Source: Scilla litardierei (Eukaryota; Streptophyta; Magnoliopsida; Asparagales; Asparagaceae). Taken from it: DNA of 64,000 bases. The stretch is from NCBI GenBank assembly GCA_030789695.1, contig CM061130.1, forward strand, positions 8,857,860-8,921,859. Direction: 5' to 3'. The notes beneath the pieces were generated by a model. That model searched no databases. It saw nothing but the letters and a program-made list of their open reading frames with translations, and was not told the origin of the DNA. Positions 48,430 through 59,510 of the stretch are shown here, one piece after another. The translations under genes and the position numbers were made by a program. Position 1 is the stretch's first letter, and every line of letters begins with the position of its first letter.

Positions 48430-48680
48430 GTCCCTGTTACACAAAAAGCCTGTGGGCGTTTCAGATGCTTTCCCTAGCGGAAGTGATCCCTGTGACTGTT
48501 ATACAAAAAGCCTGCGGGCGTTTTGGATGCTCTCCATGCGAGAGTGATCCCCGTGATACACAGCCTGCGGGCAATAGGGCACTCTCCAAGCTAGAGAGAG
48601 TGATCCCTTGTACGGATACACAGCCTGCGGGCAATAGGGCACTCGCCAAGCTAGAGCGAGTGATCCCTTGTACTGGTGTC
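48430..48680 (+). repeat. Tandem repeats in L2 3' LTR
   Basis: Second copy of the block at 41770-42020, with scattered base changes. Confidence 0.75.
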
Positions 48681-48759
48681 TTGTCTTGTCTTATCTTTCT
48701 TGGGGTTTGGGGTTGGGTTGAGCGTGCGCACGGTAAGAGGCACTACTACAAAAAAACGC

Positions 48760-48985
48760 TTGCATAGCGCTTTTTTTTACACTTGGATAGCGCTTTTAAG
48801 CGCTATCCAAGCTACCGCTATGGTAGCTTAGATAGCGCTTTTATAAGCGCTATCGTAGTGGTTTACTAAGATAGCGCTTATAAAAGCGCTATCCAAGCTA
48901 CCGCTATGGTAGCTTGGATAGCGCTTTTTTAAGCGCTATCTAAGTGGTTTACTAAGATAGCGCTTTTGAAAGCGCTATTCAAGAT
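48760..48985. repeat. CACTA subterminal repeats, left
   Basis: At least six palindromic AGCGCTT...AAGCGCTAT units alternate with GCTACCGCTATGGTAGC and GTGGTTTACTAAGATAG. They are probable transposase-binding sites by analogy with En/Spm. Confidence 0.8.
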
Positions 48986-49028
48986 TACTCGATAAATTTT
49001 GATTTTTACCTGGCGTTTTCTAATGTCT

Positions 49029-49108
49029 GGACTGGCCGTGGCTAATACTCATTAGCCACGGACCGGCCGTGGCTAATATGCATTAGCCACGGACCGGCCG
49101 TGGCTAAT
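49029..49108. repeat. Palindromic GGACCGGCCGTGGCTAAT repeat
   Basis: Three units of (CATTAGCCAC)GGACCGGCCGTGGCTAAT in tandem, each able to pair with its neighbour. Confidence 0.85.
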
Positions 49109-49574
49109 GTTTAGTTTTGTTTTTAAAAAAAAGAAAATCAGGAAATTTCTGTGAAGCATGTTTTCTTAAAAGCTAGCTCTCTCTTGGCTGACCCGTTCAG
49201 CTACAGCTGAACAAAAACCATGTTTTTCTTACAATACTGTCATGAATTTTAAAAATAAGAAAGCACTATCAAATTAGTCCCATAAGGTTGCAAGAAAACT
49301 ATCGCATGTTTCTAAATATACTTAAATTATTGATAGAGAAACTTGATACATGAATTGGGATCACCTCCCACTGTAAATGAACCACCCATCATGTCCTTTC
49401 CTAGCACGAGACTCATTTGATCGTTTTACAGAGTTACAACACAAGAGACTTCCAATATTGTTATACAACACCCTGCCTATCAAAGTATTACAGCACTCAA
49501 ACACGAGCATTCTCATCGGCATCAAGCTCGCCTACAGGAATACAAAGAAGAATACTCAGCTGAAGTCTCTTAGA

Positions 49575-49694
49575 GAGAGCGAGGATGGCTTCGTTCGGTG
49601 AAGCGTTAATGATAGAGTTGAGTACAACGGGGGCAGCGCAGAAGCGTGTCGCTCCTTGGTAGGCAATGGCCGAAAAGATGGCCTTGGCTGTTGC
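49575..49694 (-). pseudogene. Captured exon of acyl-activating enzyme (AMP-binding ligase)
   Basis: After a good acceptor (TTTTGTAG, minus strand) the frame reads ATAKAIFSAIAYQGATRFCA then APVVLNSIINA. This is the region before the TAGAAPPP motif in plant peroxisomal or cytosolic acyl-activating enzymes (carboxyl-CoA ligases), where the usual form is a THFCAAPVVLN-like block. Similarity ends near 49575. Only about 40 of roughly 550 residues are present. Confidence 0.65.
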
Positions 49695-50350
49695 CTACAA
49701 AAGAAAATTAAAGGTTAATTGATAGCAGATATTTTGTTAATGTGTGGGGGAAAATTGATTATGTGCACCTATGCTAAGAAAGTTAAATATATGATGGCAA
49801 TCCCTTGCCCCCAGCCTCATCAGTGTGTGCCATATCATCAAGCACATAACATACGTGCACAATCATATGAACAAGAATGCCAGAAACAAGCACTAAGACA
49901 CAAACAAGACTACCAGAAACTCACCCAAATACAAACATTGTCATTGAAGATCTATATGGAACACAATCCACAAGAGTTCAAGCACACGTGTAGGGTATCA
50001 AACACTGAAAAGCCATCATTGATTATAGGTTCTCTTACATATAATTGATTTCTTAAGTCATCACTTAATTCACTCAAATGAAAAATCATTTTCAGGACTA
50101 GTTGTTTCATTTGGTAGTTGATCCACTTTGGTCACAGGACTACTAAAACAATCTTTCCTTCTAAAAAAATAGACCACCAAAACAATCAATTGCTTGTCAA
50201 ATTTGATATGAGACAACCAGACATCACAAAATTCAGAGTACACACCAAAAGGAATCATGGCCAAATCGTATCAAAAGTTGATTGATGCTATCAATAGAAT
50301 CCAAACTGAAGTCATATATAGCAAGAATTTAGATCAAGAACAGAACTTAC

Positions 50351-50404
50351 AGCGCAAAGAACAGACTGAACGATGGAAGCACAGGCGGAATCGGAAATAT
50401 TCAT
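50351..50404 (-). pseudogene. Possible captured first exon, unknown gene
   Basis: An ATG followed by NISDSACASIVQSVLCA ends at a consensus donor GTAAGTTC. The parent gene is not recognised. Confidence 0.3.
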
Positions 50405-51326
50405 GGCTATTTTTAAAATTATGAGAAGTTACAATTAATTAAAATGCTGGGACGCTATTTTTATTCATGTAAGTTATCAAACTTTCAAGACACTTGAGAG
50501 ATATTGCCAACAGTTTTTATCCAGTAACTATAACATATATATTGATCTCATTGTTCACATCATTGTTCACATATATTTCAATGTCAAATTTTCTGTATCT
50601 GATGCTGTTTGTCTTTTAACTTAAATTTGCAGAGGGTTCTAAAAGCTGAGGGATCATTTGAAGCCCGGCATATTCAGCCGCATGTGTTCCTAAAAGAGAG
50701 ACAGATTCAAATTAATTGCATGCACGTCAAGATTGTGAGCGCATATTTCAAGTGTTGGACATTTGATAAGTATTCTGAATAAGAAACATTGTAGATACAT
50801 CATTGCCATCGAAAACTGTAGAAACAAGAATCATGCTATTACAAAGAGGTACTTATTCACATAGATAGAACAGAAGATAGGCAGTTTTAAATCTACTAAT
50901 TATACTCTTGATTCAGCATATTCCATCAAGAGACCAACCAAGGGTCACAGGCACCGGCATATCTATGGAAAAGGCAGTTAAATAGCATTTAAACTTGACA
51001 TAATAGCATGCTACAAGTTAAATCCAGACAAGATATCAATAGCATCAACTAACACAAATAAAACATTGTCATCAAATTACAGGACATTCAAAAATTCTGC
51101 AGAAACTGAAACAAAAAATATCAATATATTAACATATAAAAGCACTTTGTTGTATCAATGTCTGGATATTAACCATTGTTATTGAAATACATAATTGAAG
51201 AAAACAAAAAAGAACAGGACAACATATAGTGAAAATTGCATAAATAAATAAATAAGATGTGCAACAGTAAGCATATATGGGAAGTTTAAAATAATATGTC
51301 CAAGATAAGGCTTAACTATAGCATAC

Positions 51327-51416
51327 CCTAAGGTGTTGATCATCCCCCAAACCTTTCTCCACAATTGGTTTAGCCCCAAGATCTGGTAGCCTTTTGTCCA
51401 GCTTCTTTGCAGCAAA
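51327..51416 (-). pseudogene. Captured exon of NADPH-dependent diflavin reductase (ATR3-like)
   Basis: This exact 90-bp exon is bounded by acceptor TTTTTGCAG and donor GTATGC. It reads FAAKKLDKRLPDLGAKPIVE then KGLGDDQHLR. It matches the flavodoxin-domain end of plant diflavin reductases (FxxxAKKLDxRLxxLGA...GLGDDQ). The phase is kept and there is no stop. Confidence 0.65.
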
Positions 51417-52660
51417 CTGCAAAAATAATCCAAATAAAGTTGGAAAAAATATGCATAATGAATCAAAACCTTTTGTTAATGTCGACCATGTTTCCATAAT
51501 AGATCAACAAAATTGCATGGAGAAAAACTTGATGTGCCCTTTTTCTTGTTAATTATTGACAAAATTACACACACACCCAGTTCTTGCGCAAGCTTTTGTA
51601 TCAAAATTTCAACTCTGAAGCTTTATGTGTCAAAATGAAAAGAATGTATGGTTTCTATGTGAAAAATATTGTGCTCATGATCTTATATGAGAGTAACCCA
51701 CCTAAAGATTGCTTAAAACTTGAGCATGCATGTGTTTTTTATTTTTATCATTCACAACTATTTAAAGGATAAAGGAAGGCAATTTATGTATAAGATGTTC
51801 AAAGTTATTGTTTTTTAAGCGACATATATTTGCCACAGTTTTATTTTTTTATGGAACGCATACACGTGTACGTAAATATATATATGTTCATATCTGCATA
51901 TGTGTATCTACATACATACATAGAATCATAGGAGTCATTGAGCAAGATACAATACACAAAGCACATCCCACCTCTACATGCTGGCATTAAATCAGAATTA
52001 CCTTATATAGCATTAACATAGAATTTGGTTCAAGATTACAAACATCGGCAGCAGCAGCAGCTGATAAAATAGTACCACAAACCAGTTTGAGCTGATTTGA
52101 TTTAAATTCCACCACCTGATTTGTTTGGATGGGTTTAAAATGAGACTTTTGGATCCAGTTTGAGCTGGGTTATTAGTTGAAACTAACTTGAGCTGGATTG
52201 GGTTTGGATTGCTGAATTGTGTAAGTTAGGTTGGTCAAGGTAAAGATAAGTCAAAATTGATCATGTTGAAATGAGGTCTAAAGTGGTGCATGTATTGCTG
52301 GGAAAGGAATCTATTTAGTTAAACCAAGCTGCCCTCATTTTGTGCTGCTTGATAGGGGTGGGTCCATACTATCCAAATTATCTGTATCAACCTACTTCCC
52401 AGGATTTGGAATTCAAAAGCCATTAAGAAACACTAATAATGGTAGTAGTAGTAGTAAACAATTAGTAATAATAGTCACTGGTATAAAATGATGTCCAAAT
52501 GTAAAACATGTCACTATCCTATTATAAACAAGCAGAAGGATTTGATAACAAATGACAACATAAAGCAATAATCTTGGCATGCATTGCTTTCAATATGGAA
52601 AAAATCTCAATTTAGTTTTTTAAAGCACTGAAACCATAAATTTTTATTTCATGTGCATAG

Positions 52661-52755
52661 GTGAATCAGAGACAACAATCACCATGGAATGGTCACTGGG
52701 GGAGCTGATGAAGGACCCAAGAATACTGGAGAAAGCATTGAAGAAATCTGTCACG
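52661..52755 (+). pseudogene. Captured cytochrome P450 fragment (helix I region)
   Basis: After TGCATAG the frame reads GESETTITMEWSLGELMKDP then RILEKALKKS. This is the I-helix end of CYP71-like P450s (usual pattern ETTxxxxEWAxxELMKNP). A stop follows. Its orientation is opposite to the other fragments. Confidence 0.65.
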
Positions 52756-52982
52756 ACATGAGACACACAAGGTTGAAGAGAGTTGGCAAGAACATAATGA
52801 AAGATCAAGATAGAAGAAAGCTTACCACAGAGAGGAAATATGATGCAGGAACATCTCAGTTAGGACTAGAAACCTCTTGAAAATGTTTTTATTTATATTG
52901 CGACTATGATTCCTACAAGCATGTGAGAAGCATGAAGTAAGTAATTTCTGGAAAGGAAAAAAATTGGCACATAACACTTCAC

Positions 52983-53108
52983 CTGCTGGAAAGTGCTGAG
53001 GGAGGCAAGGATTGAACCCCCAATCCAGACGATGTACTTCCTTTCCGGGGGAGCAACAACCTTAATCTTGATGCTGCTGGGCGCAAGGGCATTGATTTCC
53101 TTGCTCAT
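52983..53108 (-). pseudogene. Captured actin fragment
   Basis: The frame [20 protein letters not shown] then [20 protein letters not shown] ends QQ at a donor GTGAAGTG. In plant actin genes an intron lies exactly between STFQQ and MWI. Differences from consensus: Asn for Thr, Ile for Met, Ile for Ser. Only this 42-residue piece is present. Confidence 0.85.
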
Positions 53109-54215
53109 ACAGATGAAGAAGAAGAGTAAGATATCATCTAAGCAGGTTGCATATTATTGCTCGAGTTTTCGTCCCACCAAAATCACACCGTTCCAAAACC
53201 TAACTTTGAGTTTTATTCCTCTCGAAAATATGTCGGAATCTGACCAGTTACCAGCCGTGGCTGGAGGAGAGGGAGACAAATGCAAAGCATGAGTTGCAGG
53301 CTGATTCAAGTCTTTTTTCCGACTGATGTTTCTAATTGATTCAAATGCCCAACAAATAGAAATCTAAGGTTAAAATAAGATGAAAAATTTCATTGTTTGC
53401 AGAATTCCCTTCTACATCATTAATTGCCAGTGATATTGGTCTATATTACTTAAATATCATATTTGATTGAAATAGATTAATAAATACAAAACTTGATCAA
53501 ATAAGAATCTAATTATAAGAGAGCAAATGACATTTTAAAACAATCAAATTGACCAGTACAAAAGAGACCAAATGCCAAGGACAGGAGTCCAGATATGCAA
53601 ACTCATCTGAACATTTCTCCATGAATATTTCCAGATTTCATAGAACAGTTTCCTCAAATTAAGATAGCGAATTGAACACCAAAGAAATGAAAGAGAATTG
53701 AGAGTATAAATTTTGAATGCTTTATTATGGATTACATTTTGTGGATACATCATCCAATACTCCAAGTTCAGCAAATCTTTGCATTTTGTGGATCCATGAA
53801 GAATATCGACTCTGTTTGGGTTTTGATAGCAACCAATAAGCGGATACAGCTTGTCAAGAATTGTAACAGTGAACTCTAGGATAATATCCAACCATGATTC
53901 GATGAACTTATAATGTTACCATGTTGCATGCGTGGCAGACTACTTAAGCAAATCAAGAAAGGAAATTGAGGCTATGAAGAAAAAGTCCAGTTCATTATGC
54001 TGAAAAGATCTGAGCTAAGGATTCAAGTAATAAGCATGCTAATTTGCTAATTATATAGCCCTAAGTAATAATTTATGCAAAGTTCAGTGACTGTCATTCC
54101 ACACAAGGAATCTCAAAAATCTTACAATACCACAATAACCAGTACTCACAATACTTCACAAATTAGAAACATTATATGAAATTTAATTCTTTGAAGGGTG
54201 ATGAAATCCAAAAAC

Positions 54216-54378
54216 CTCTTCTTTGAGGAGATTCTCAAGCTCCATTCTGCAATCGACCAGACTTCGAACAACAGAGCTGTCGACAACCCAGACCAACCCA
54301 TCAGTCTGCTCAAAGTAGTTCCTCTAGTATGACCTGATGGTCTTCTGCCCACCAACATCCCATATGTTCAATGAATAC
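54216..54378 (-). pseudogene. Captured ARL2 (TITAN5-like) exon 3
   Basis: This 163-bp exon after TCATGTAG reads YSLNIWDVGGQKTIRSY, stop, [17 protein letters not shown] and ends ELENLLKEE at a GT. ARL2 is a small GTPase of tubulin-folding cofactor control. The G3 motif WDVGGQ is present. A TAG replaces the Trp codon before RNYFEQ, so the copy cannot encode the protein. Confidence 0.85.
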
Positions 54379-54661
54379 CTACATGACTCCCCCCCATATA
54401 ATAATTTTGTGCCAAAATTAGCAACCAACATCTTCAATTCATACAAAAAATCACTATAATGAGGTAACCCTATTGCCAACATGGGAAGTATGACGACTTT
54501 CAAATGCTAATTAACAAAAGGAGAAAATCACTATAATGAGGTAACCCTATCGCCAACAGGGGAAGTATGACGACTTTCAAATGCTAATTAACAAAAGATG
54601 AGCATTTGTAGAAGGAATCGTAGACAAGTTTTGGTTTTTAAGAGTGGGTAGGGGGTTTTAC

Positions 54662-54772
54662 TTTTGGTGCTTGAGGGTTTTGATGTTGAACCCGAGAGTT
54701 GGGCTGATGACGCTGGTGTCCTCGCCGTTGATCTTGAGAACTATCGTCGTCTTCCCGGAGTTGTCAAGCCCC
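54662..54772 (-). pseudogene. Captured ARL2 exon 2 (P-loop)
   Basis: This 111-bp exon reads [20 protein letters not shown] then [17 protein letters not shown]. The P-loop GLDNSGKT and switch-I PTLGFN are intact. Phases fit exon 1 (ends GT) and exon 3 (starts with the last base of a Lys codon). Confidence 0.88.
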
Positions 54773-54849
54773 CTGGATTAAATAAGATTGGGAGTTGCAG
54801 AGGGTGAAAAGAGATTGAGAGATCCATAGAGAGAGAGAGAGAGACGTAC

Positions 54850-54863
54850 ACCATTAGGATCCG
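54850..54863 (-). pseudogene. Captured end of ARL2 exon 1
   Basis: CGGATCCTAATGGT (RILMV) is followed by donor GTACGT. Sequence upstream is unrelated, so capture began inside exon 1. Confidence 0.6.
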
Positions 54864-55044
54864 CGATGGCGAAGGCCGGAAGGGGAGGTCGACGCAGATG
54901 TGGGAGTTCGCCGATTGGGGGAGGTCGCCGCCAGATGGGAAATTTAGGGCTTGGGAAGCGGGAATCGGAAAACTTTTACGCGCCTAAGGCTTGGAGAGCG
55001 GGAGTCGGGAAATTTAGGGCTTGGAGAGGTCGCCGCCAGATGGG

Positions 55045-55305
55045 GTTTTTCTGTTTAAGCGCTATTCAAGGATTATAAAAATGTATATTTAAAAAAAAAA
55101 GTGCTTACGTAACGATTAGTACCATAGCGCTAACAAAAAATGCTACGTAAGGCATTACTTGGATAGCGCTTTAACAAAAAGCGCTATCTAAGTGATTTTT
55201 ATCGTAATTTTGATTTATTTTTATTTTCTATAAGTGCAGAAGCGCTATACAAGAGCTCACTTAGATAGCGCTTTTAAAAAGCGCTATCTAAGTGGCGTTA
55301 CCCAA
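55045..55305. repeat. CACTA subterminal repeats, right
   Basis: Inverted counterparts of the left AGCGCTATCTAAG units, fewer and more degenerate. Confidence 0.75.
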
Positions 55306-56078
55306 GCCCAAATCTGTAGTAGTGAGGGTCTGATCCCCCTCGAACCGTAATGCATGAACCCTTTCGTGTCTCACTTGTCTTGTCTTGTCCTGTCCCGTCA
55401 CGTCCCGACTTGTCATGACACCTGTAGGTTAGTCCCATAGTTGGTAGCATATGCTACGACTACTACCTGTCCCGTTTTACTTTCCTGCTGTGTTACTTCC
55501 TGTTGTGTTACTCTGTTATAACCACAGCATGCTAATCAACCAGTAAACTGTGTGTAATAGAACCTCAGCATGCTAATCAACCAGTAAATCGTTGTTTAAA
55601 AGTTGATACACTTGCAGTTTGGTCTAACCCTTTTTGTAGACCTTACCTGACGTACAGTTCCCTCTTTTGGTGATGTACGTCAAGTGCTCAGCCATAGTTC
55701 GTGGACGAGGCAGACTCACTGGAGCACGAGGAGCCGAGGACGTCGACCCAGAGTACGCGCCCGACGAGGACCAGACCTAGAGTTCTTTTTAGTCGTCACT
55801 TTCAGAGGTTACTGCTTTTAGTTTACTTTTAAATATTGCGTGGCCATGCTTAGGCTTCCTTTTAGACTTTGTACTCGTTGGATATTACATCTCTAATTTA
55901 ATGAATGCAACTTTCTTTCTATACCTTCTGTTGTTTCGAACTTTATTAATGCAAGAACCTGAAACTTTCAAATTGGTATCCCCTACAGACGCTTATTGGG
56001 TCCGAGCTTCTCAGCTCTGGCCTAAGCGGGCCTTAGTCACGCTTCGCCTCCGTCCTTTTTGGGAAGCGGGGTGTGACA

Positions 56079-56937
56079 AGAACTAAGGTCATTGATACCC
56101 AACTTCAGATCATTGTCAAATCTTTAAGTCAAGCCTTAGGGATTCCATATACCGGGAAATTACTAGACGAGATTGAAAATGATTGATGGGAATGTTTTAG
56201 ATAAAATGTATCTGCCTGGAAAGTTTTTCCTCACTAAGTTACCTTGTAGCGATCTTCGTTATCCTGCTAGGATATTGGCGAACAACTTATCCTACAACAT
56301 AACCCAAAAGTCTGGCAGCCATTCCGTTCTATCTGAAAAACAAGGAAAGTGTATATATGCTATGCTTGGAAATATTAAAGTTAACTGGGCTAGAATTATC
56401 ATGGATTCAATTCTTCAGTCTGCTGTGTCTACTAGAGTTATATCTACATTGGCTCATGGTCATTTCTTAACCATTCTCTTTAATGCTTATGATATTCCAC
56501 TGGTTAATGAGTCTGAGGTTTTGGAACCCGCTTTTGTGTTTGATGCTCATACACTTGGCCGAATAGGTCTTCATTGAGACCGTAACGAAAATGATCCGGA
56601 AGAAAAGCTAGTTGGTGACACTAGCTCCACCTCAAGGAAGGGTAAGAAAATTGTTATTGAAGACTCAGATGAAGAACTTAAAGAAGGAAGCGAAGATGAG
56701 GACGAAGCACCACCTGAAGAAGTTCCAACAACATTCTTGAGCTTCAGGACATGCTCTGAAGAAGATTGAAAACTGAAGATTTCTCAAGCTAAGTGATTTG
56801 AAGAGATTAACAAGAAGGTGGAAAACTTGAAAGACGTTGTGGTTGGTAGCAATCAGATGACAGAGAAGACTCTTGCAGCAATCCTTGGTGAGATCAAGGA
56901 GCCGAAGAAAGAAAAAAAGAATGGCGGTTCTTCTTGA
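56079..56937 (+). pseudogene. Env-like ORF of SIRE-like element, piece 3
   Basis: It starts RTKVIDTQLQIIVKSLSQAL and GIPYTGKLLDEIEN, then shifts frame near 56165 to a 134-codon frame (MIDGNVLDKMYLPGKFFLTK; YPARILANNL; TLAHGHFLTILFNAYDIP) that fits the putative plant transposon protein domain. After a stop (56575) it goes on with an acidic stretch (IVIEDSDEELKEGSEDEDEA), a short coiled coil (INKKVENLKDVVVGSN) and a basic end KEPKKEKKNGGSS. The function is unknown. Confidence 0.6.
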
Positions 56938-57552
56938 ACATTGCTTATCTTTGTTTAAAACAATGCTTTCAAAACAACCGTGGTCTGTAATATTTTTTTT
57001 CATATACTCTTTGTTTGCAGTTGTGTGTTGGTTTCTCTAACTTTTGGTATCAACTCTTAGCAGTTGATGCAATGGTACTATGTTATCCTAGTTGATATGC
57101 CATGCTTTTATCTTTTAATATCTATAGATTTTGTTCAAATATAAACGAGATGGCATGAAATTTATTTTGATCAACTAACTCTATTTTGAAGATAATTTTT
57201 TGGTTGATTATTTCTATTCTCCTATACTTGGTATAAACACTTGGTTCGTTGTTGCATATACTTGGCTATTAAAATGCTTAAGTTGATTATGTATTCAACA
57301 CTTTGTGAAATTGTCATGGATATCATCGTAATATTTTTTGACCAATGACAAGGGGGAGAAAGAAATAAAAAAATGGAAAAGCAAAAACAAACATGAATAA
57401 TATATTACTATTGCTAACCAGCTTTAATGCAGGGGGAGTATAATTGTATCATACCTCATCTAAGCAGGGGGAGTAAGTTATATTACTCATCATTTTAATT
57501 TCTATTATTCATTTGTTTTTTATTTGGGTGTCATCATCAAAAAGGTGGAGAG
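56938..57552 (+). other. 3' internal region of SIRE-like element with three PPT-like motifs
   Basis: AGGGGGAG occurs at about 57351, 57432 and 57467, and the final purine tract AAAGGTGGAGAG directly precedes the LTR. No gene is seen. Confidence 0.65.
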
Positions 57553-59246
57553 TGATGGGAAATCTAATCCCACCCCTAAGTGGTTTTGATGATGAGCACA
57601 CCAAATGTGGTTAATATACTAATAGCATTATCTAAGAGTGTAGCTTGTGCGATCAATTAATGAAAGCTCTATGCATACTCCGTAAAGAAGAAGCTCAACC
57701 ACACTCAGAAGATGAAGATGAATTTGATAGCTCGCATTCTACGTCAAGTACAAATGAAGCTCAAAGATGAAGATTATAAAACGTGCTCAAGCTTAAGCTT
57801 AAGAGGAGCTCAAATTCAAAGTGAAGAGTGCATCTACATCAAGATCTTATCGGCTTAGATGTCTTCATTTAAGTCGAAGTGTGTGAGTTGTTCTTTTTAG
57901 GAATATGTTAAAGCCAAGATAAATTACACACACACAAAACGTTTTTTCCGAAAACATATTTTTAAAACCCGTTTTAAAATCTCTTGAAAGCTAAGATATT
58001 TGATTCAAACTCTTGTAGTCAATCTCCAAACACCCAGGAATTGATTACTCTCTTTCATAGCTAAGTTTCACTGAAAAACTGCTCTGGAAGTCAACTACCA
58101 AAGGAGGGAGTCGACTACTTGATGTGATCAGAGTTTTCATTGAAAACTCTCTGGGAGTCGACTACCAGCTACGTTTTGACTTTCCAGATTTTACTCCTTC
58201 ATTTACTCGTTTGCTTGATTGGTGGGCTGAAGTCAAACCGTTTTTGTATTTCAAAATCTCTTTTGAAACTCTATAAATAGAGAGCCTATGAGAAAAGTCC
58301 AAAACACCAATTCTTTCATTCTTGAGCTAAGCAAAAACTCTCATGAATTCCCAATCGTTCTTATCGCTCTCAACAATCGTCGTAGCCAAAAACTGGTTTT
58401 GAATTTCTGATCTTACTGCTCTTATCTAAATTTCCTTTAAGATCAATTTTCTTTTTGGCTATTGAAATTTTTTTTTCAAAATCCTTTTTTTCATATTCTT
58501 CAAAGGATTTTTGAAAATTCAAGATTCTAGATCACATCGAATTCATTTATATTCTTTGTATGATCTAAGAACTATTTTAATTCTTTTAGCCACATAAGCA
58601 CAATTGCGATAATATCTTGGCTATAGAATTATTTTGGGTATAAACCAATCTCCACCAATTATTGTGGTGAATTTGATTTTGATTTTTTACTTGGAGTCCC
58701 CTTTGTGATAAGGGTTGTGAAAAATCCTAATCAAGACTAGGTGGTTGGAAATCCTGGTAGGGATATTAGGTCGTTGAAAATCCTAACGAGTGAAGTTAGG
58801 TAATTGTATTGCTAAGGCAATAGTGGATTAAATCTTATACATGATTGGTTGGGGACTGGACGTACCCAGGTTGCGGGGAAACAGGATAAAATCGCTAGTC
58901 TCTCTGTGTGCTTTCTCTGTGTGTATTTTTTATTTATTTGTGCAAGCTATTCATTGTCGTTAATATATTCTCAATTGTAATTCCTTATTAATATATTATT
59001 ATTGCAAAGATTCCTTTTTGATTCTGCCGTGTAAAATCTCTCTGATTGAAATTTCTTTGTTGCTTGTAATTAATCTTTATATTCTTTTAAGTTAATCGTG
59101 TTGATTAAGGACAAAGCGTTGATCACTCTACTTGGTTCCTTAGGCAACATTGGAAGGGAAATCTATTGTGCTCTAATAATCAAAGAAAAAGTTTTAACTT
59201 ATACAACACTATTCAACCCCCCTTCCAGTGTTGTTTGCCATCAACA
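57553..59246 (+). repeat. 3' LTR of SIRE-like element
   Basis: It runs TGATGGGAAATC to GCCATCAACA. TATA box CTATAAATAG at 58271-58280. Upstream (58088-58170) lie GGGAGTCGACTAC-type words. The end has the CACTATTCAACCCCC block seen in many SIRE-type LTRs. Confidence 0.7.
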
Positions 59247-59510
59247 GGATCCAACACAAAGAACTAATTTCTCATTACACATAATGAGTAGGGGGGCTGG
59301 GGAGGCGGGTAGAGGGAGAGGGGCTGGGGAGGCGGGTGAGGGGAGGCTGAGGGGGCTGTGGAGGGGGTGGAGGGGGATGCTGTGAAGGTGGGGGCGAAGG
59401 GGGCTGGGGAGGGGTAGAGGCGAAGGGGGCTGGGGAGGGGTAGGGATGCGGAGGCAGAGGCTGCTATGGATGTGGAGGGGGCTGGGAGAGGAGTGGTGGT
59501 AAAGGGGCAT
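59247..59510. repeat. G-rich tract, left part
   Basis: Repeats of GGGGGCTGGGGAGG type, strongly purine on the plus strand, potentially G-quadruplex forming. Its open frames (minus, proline/serine-rich) are composition artefacts. The tract resumes after the inserted LTR at 61085. Confidence 0.7.

Larger units (their letters stand above)
48741..55324. mobile_element. Non-autonomous CACTA (En/Spm) transposon with captured gene fragments
   Basis: The ends are CACTACTACAAAAAAACG and its inverted counterpart ...AAATCTGTAGTAGTG. A 3-bp duplication AGG (48738-48740, 55325-55327) flanks it, and the empty site is seen in the 5' LTR copy near 42090. Subterminal repeats of AGCGCTTTTAAAGCGCTATC type lie at both ends. 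No TNPD-type transposase is seen in 6.6 kb. The interior holds fragments of at least five host genes. Confidence 0.92.
39459..56078 (+). mobile_element. LARD-like LTR element L2, 5' end truncated, split by CACTA
   Basis: The 5' LTR (39459-42836) lacks about 190 bp at its start. A non-coding internal domain (42837-45950) and a complete 3' LTR (45951-56078, with the CACTA element inside) follow. The purine tract AAGGTGGGTAGAA precedes TGTAACGGTC, with CCGAGGACTGAA upstream as in chromovirus ends. LTR ends (GAAGCGGGGCGTGACA) and the following GGTTTTAGTGGTGGCCC match L1, so the two are related. Confidence 0.8.
45951..56078 (+). repeat. 3' LTR of L2, interrupted
   Basis: It runs TGTAACGGTC...GTGTGACA. 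Without the CACTA element and its 3-bp duplication it is about 3.54 kb. The halves 45951-48740 and 55328-56078 join in the same order as 42060-42836 of the 5' LTR. Confidence 0.85.
14539..59246 (+). mobile_element. SIRE/Maximus-like Ty1/copia element, host of the nested insertions
   Basis: This is a plus-strand element reconstructed across later insertions. It has gag pieces (14541-14957, 22571-23310), a spacer (23311-24050), an env-like ORF in three pieces (24051-24267, 35163-35231, 56079-56937), repeated GGGGGAG motifs (57350-57480), a purine tract AAAGGTGGAG (57541) and a 3' LTR (57553-59246). The reading frame is restored across the insertion at 24268 when one target copy is removed. No copia protease, integrase or reverse transcriptase is present between gag and the env-like region. 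The 5' LTR and gag N-terminus are left of A1, beyond the window. Confidence 0.7.

Noticed and set aside
53140..53292. Short plus-strand frame ending MSESDQLPAVAGGEGDKCKA as a gene start
   Set aside because: No splice site or family match is visible; it could be another captured piece but I cannot support it.
53544..53891. 115-codon minus-strand frame
   Set aside because: It lies between captured fragments, probably in intron or filler sequence, with no motif.
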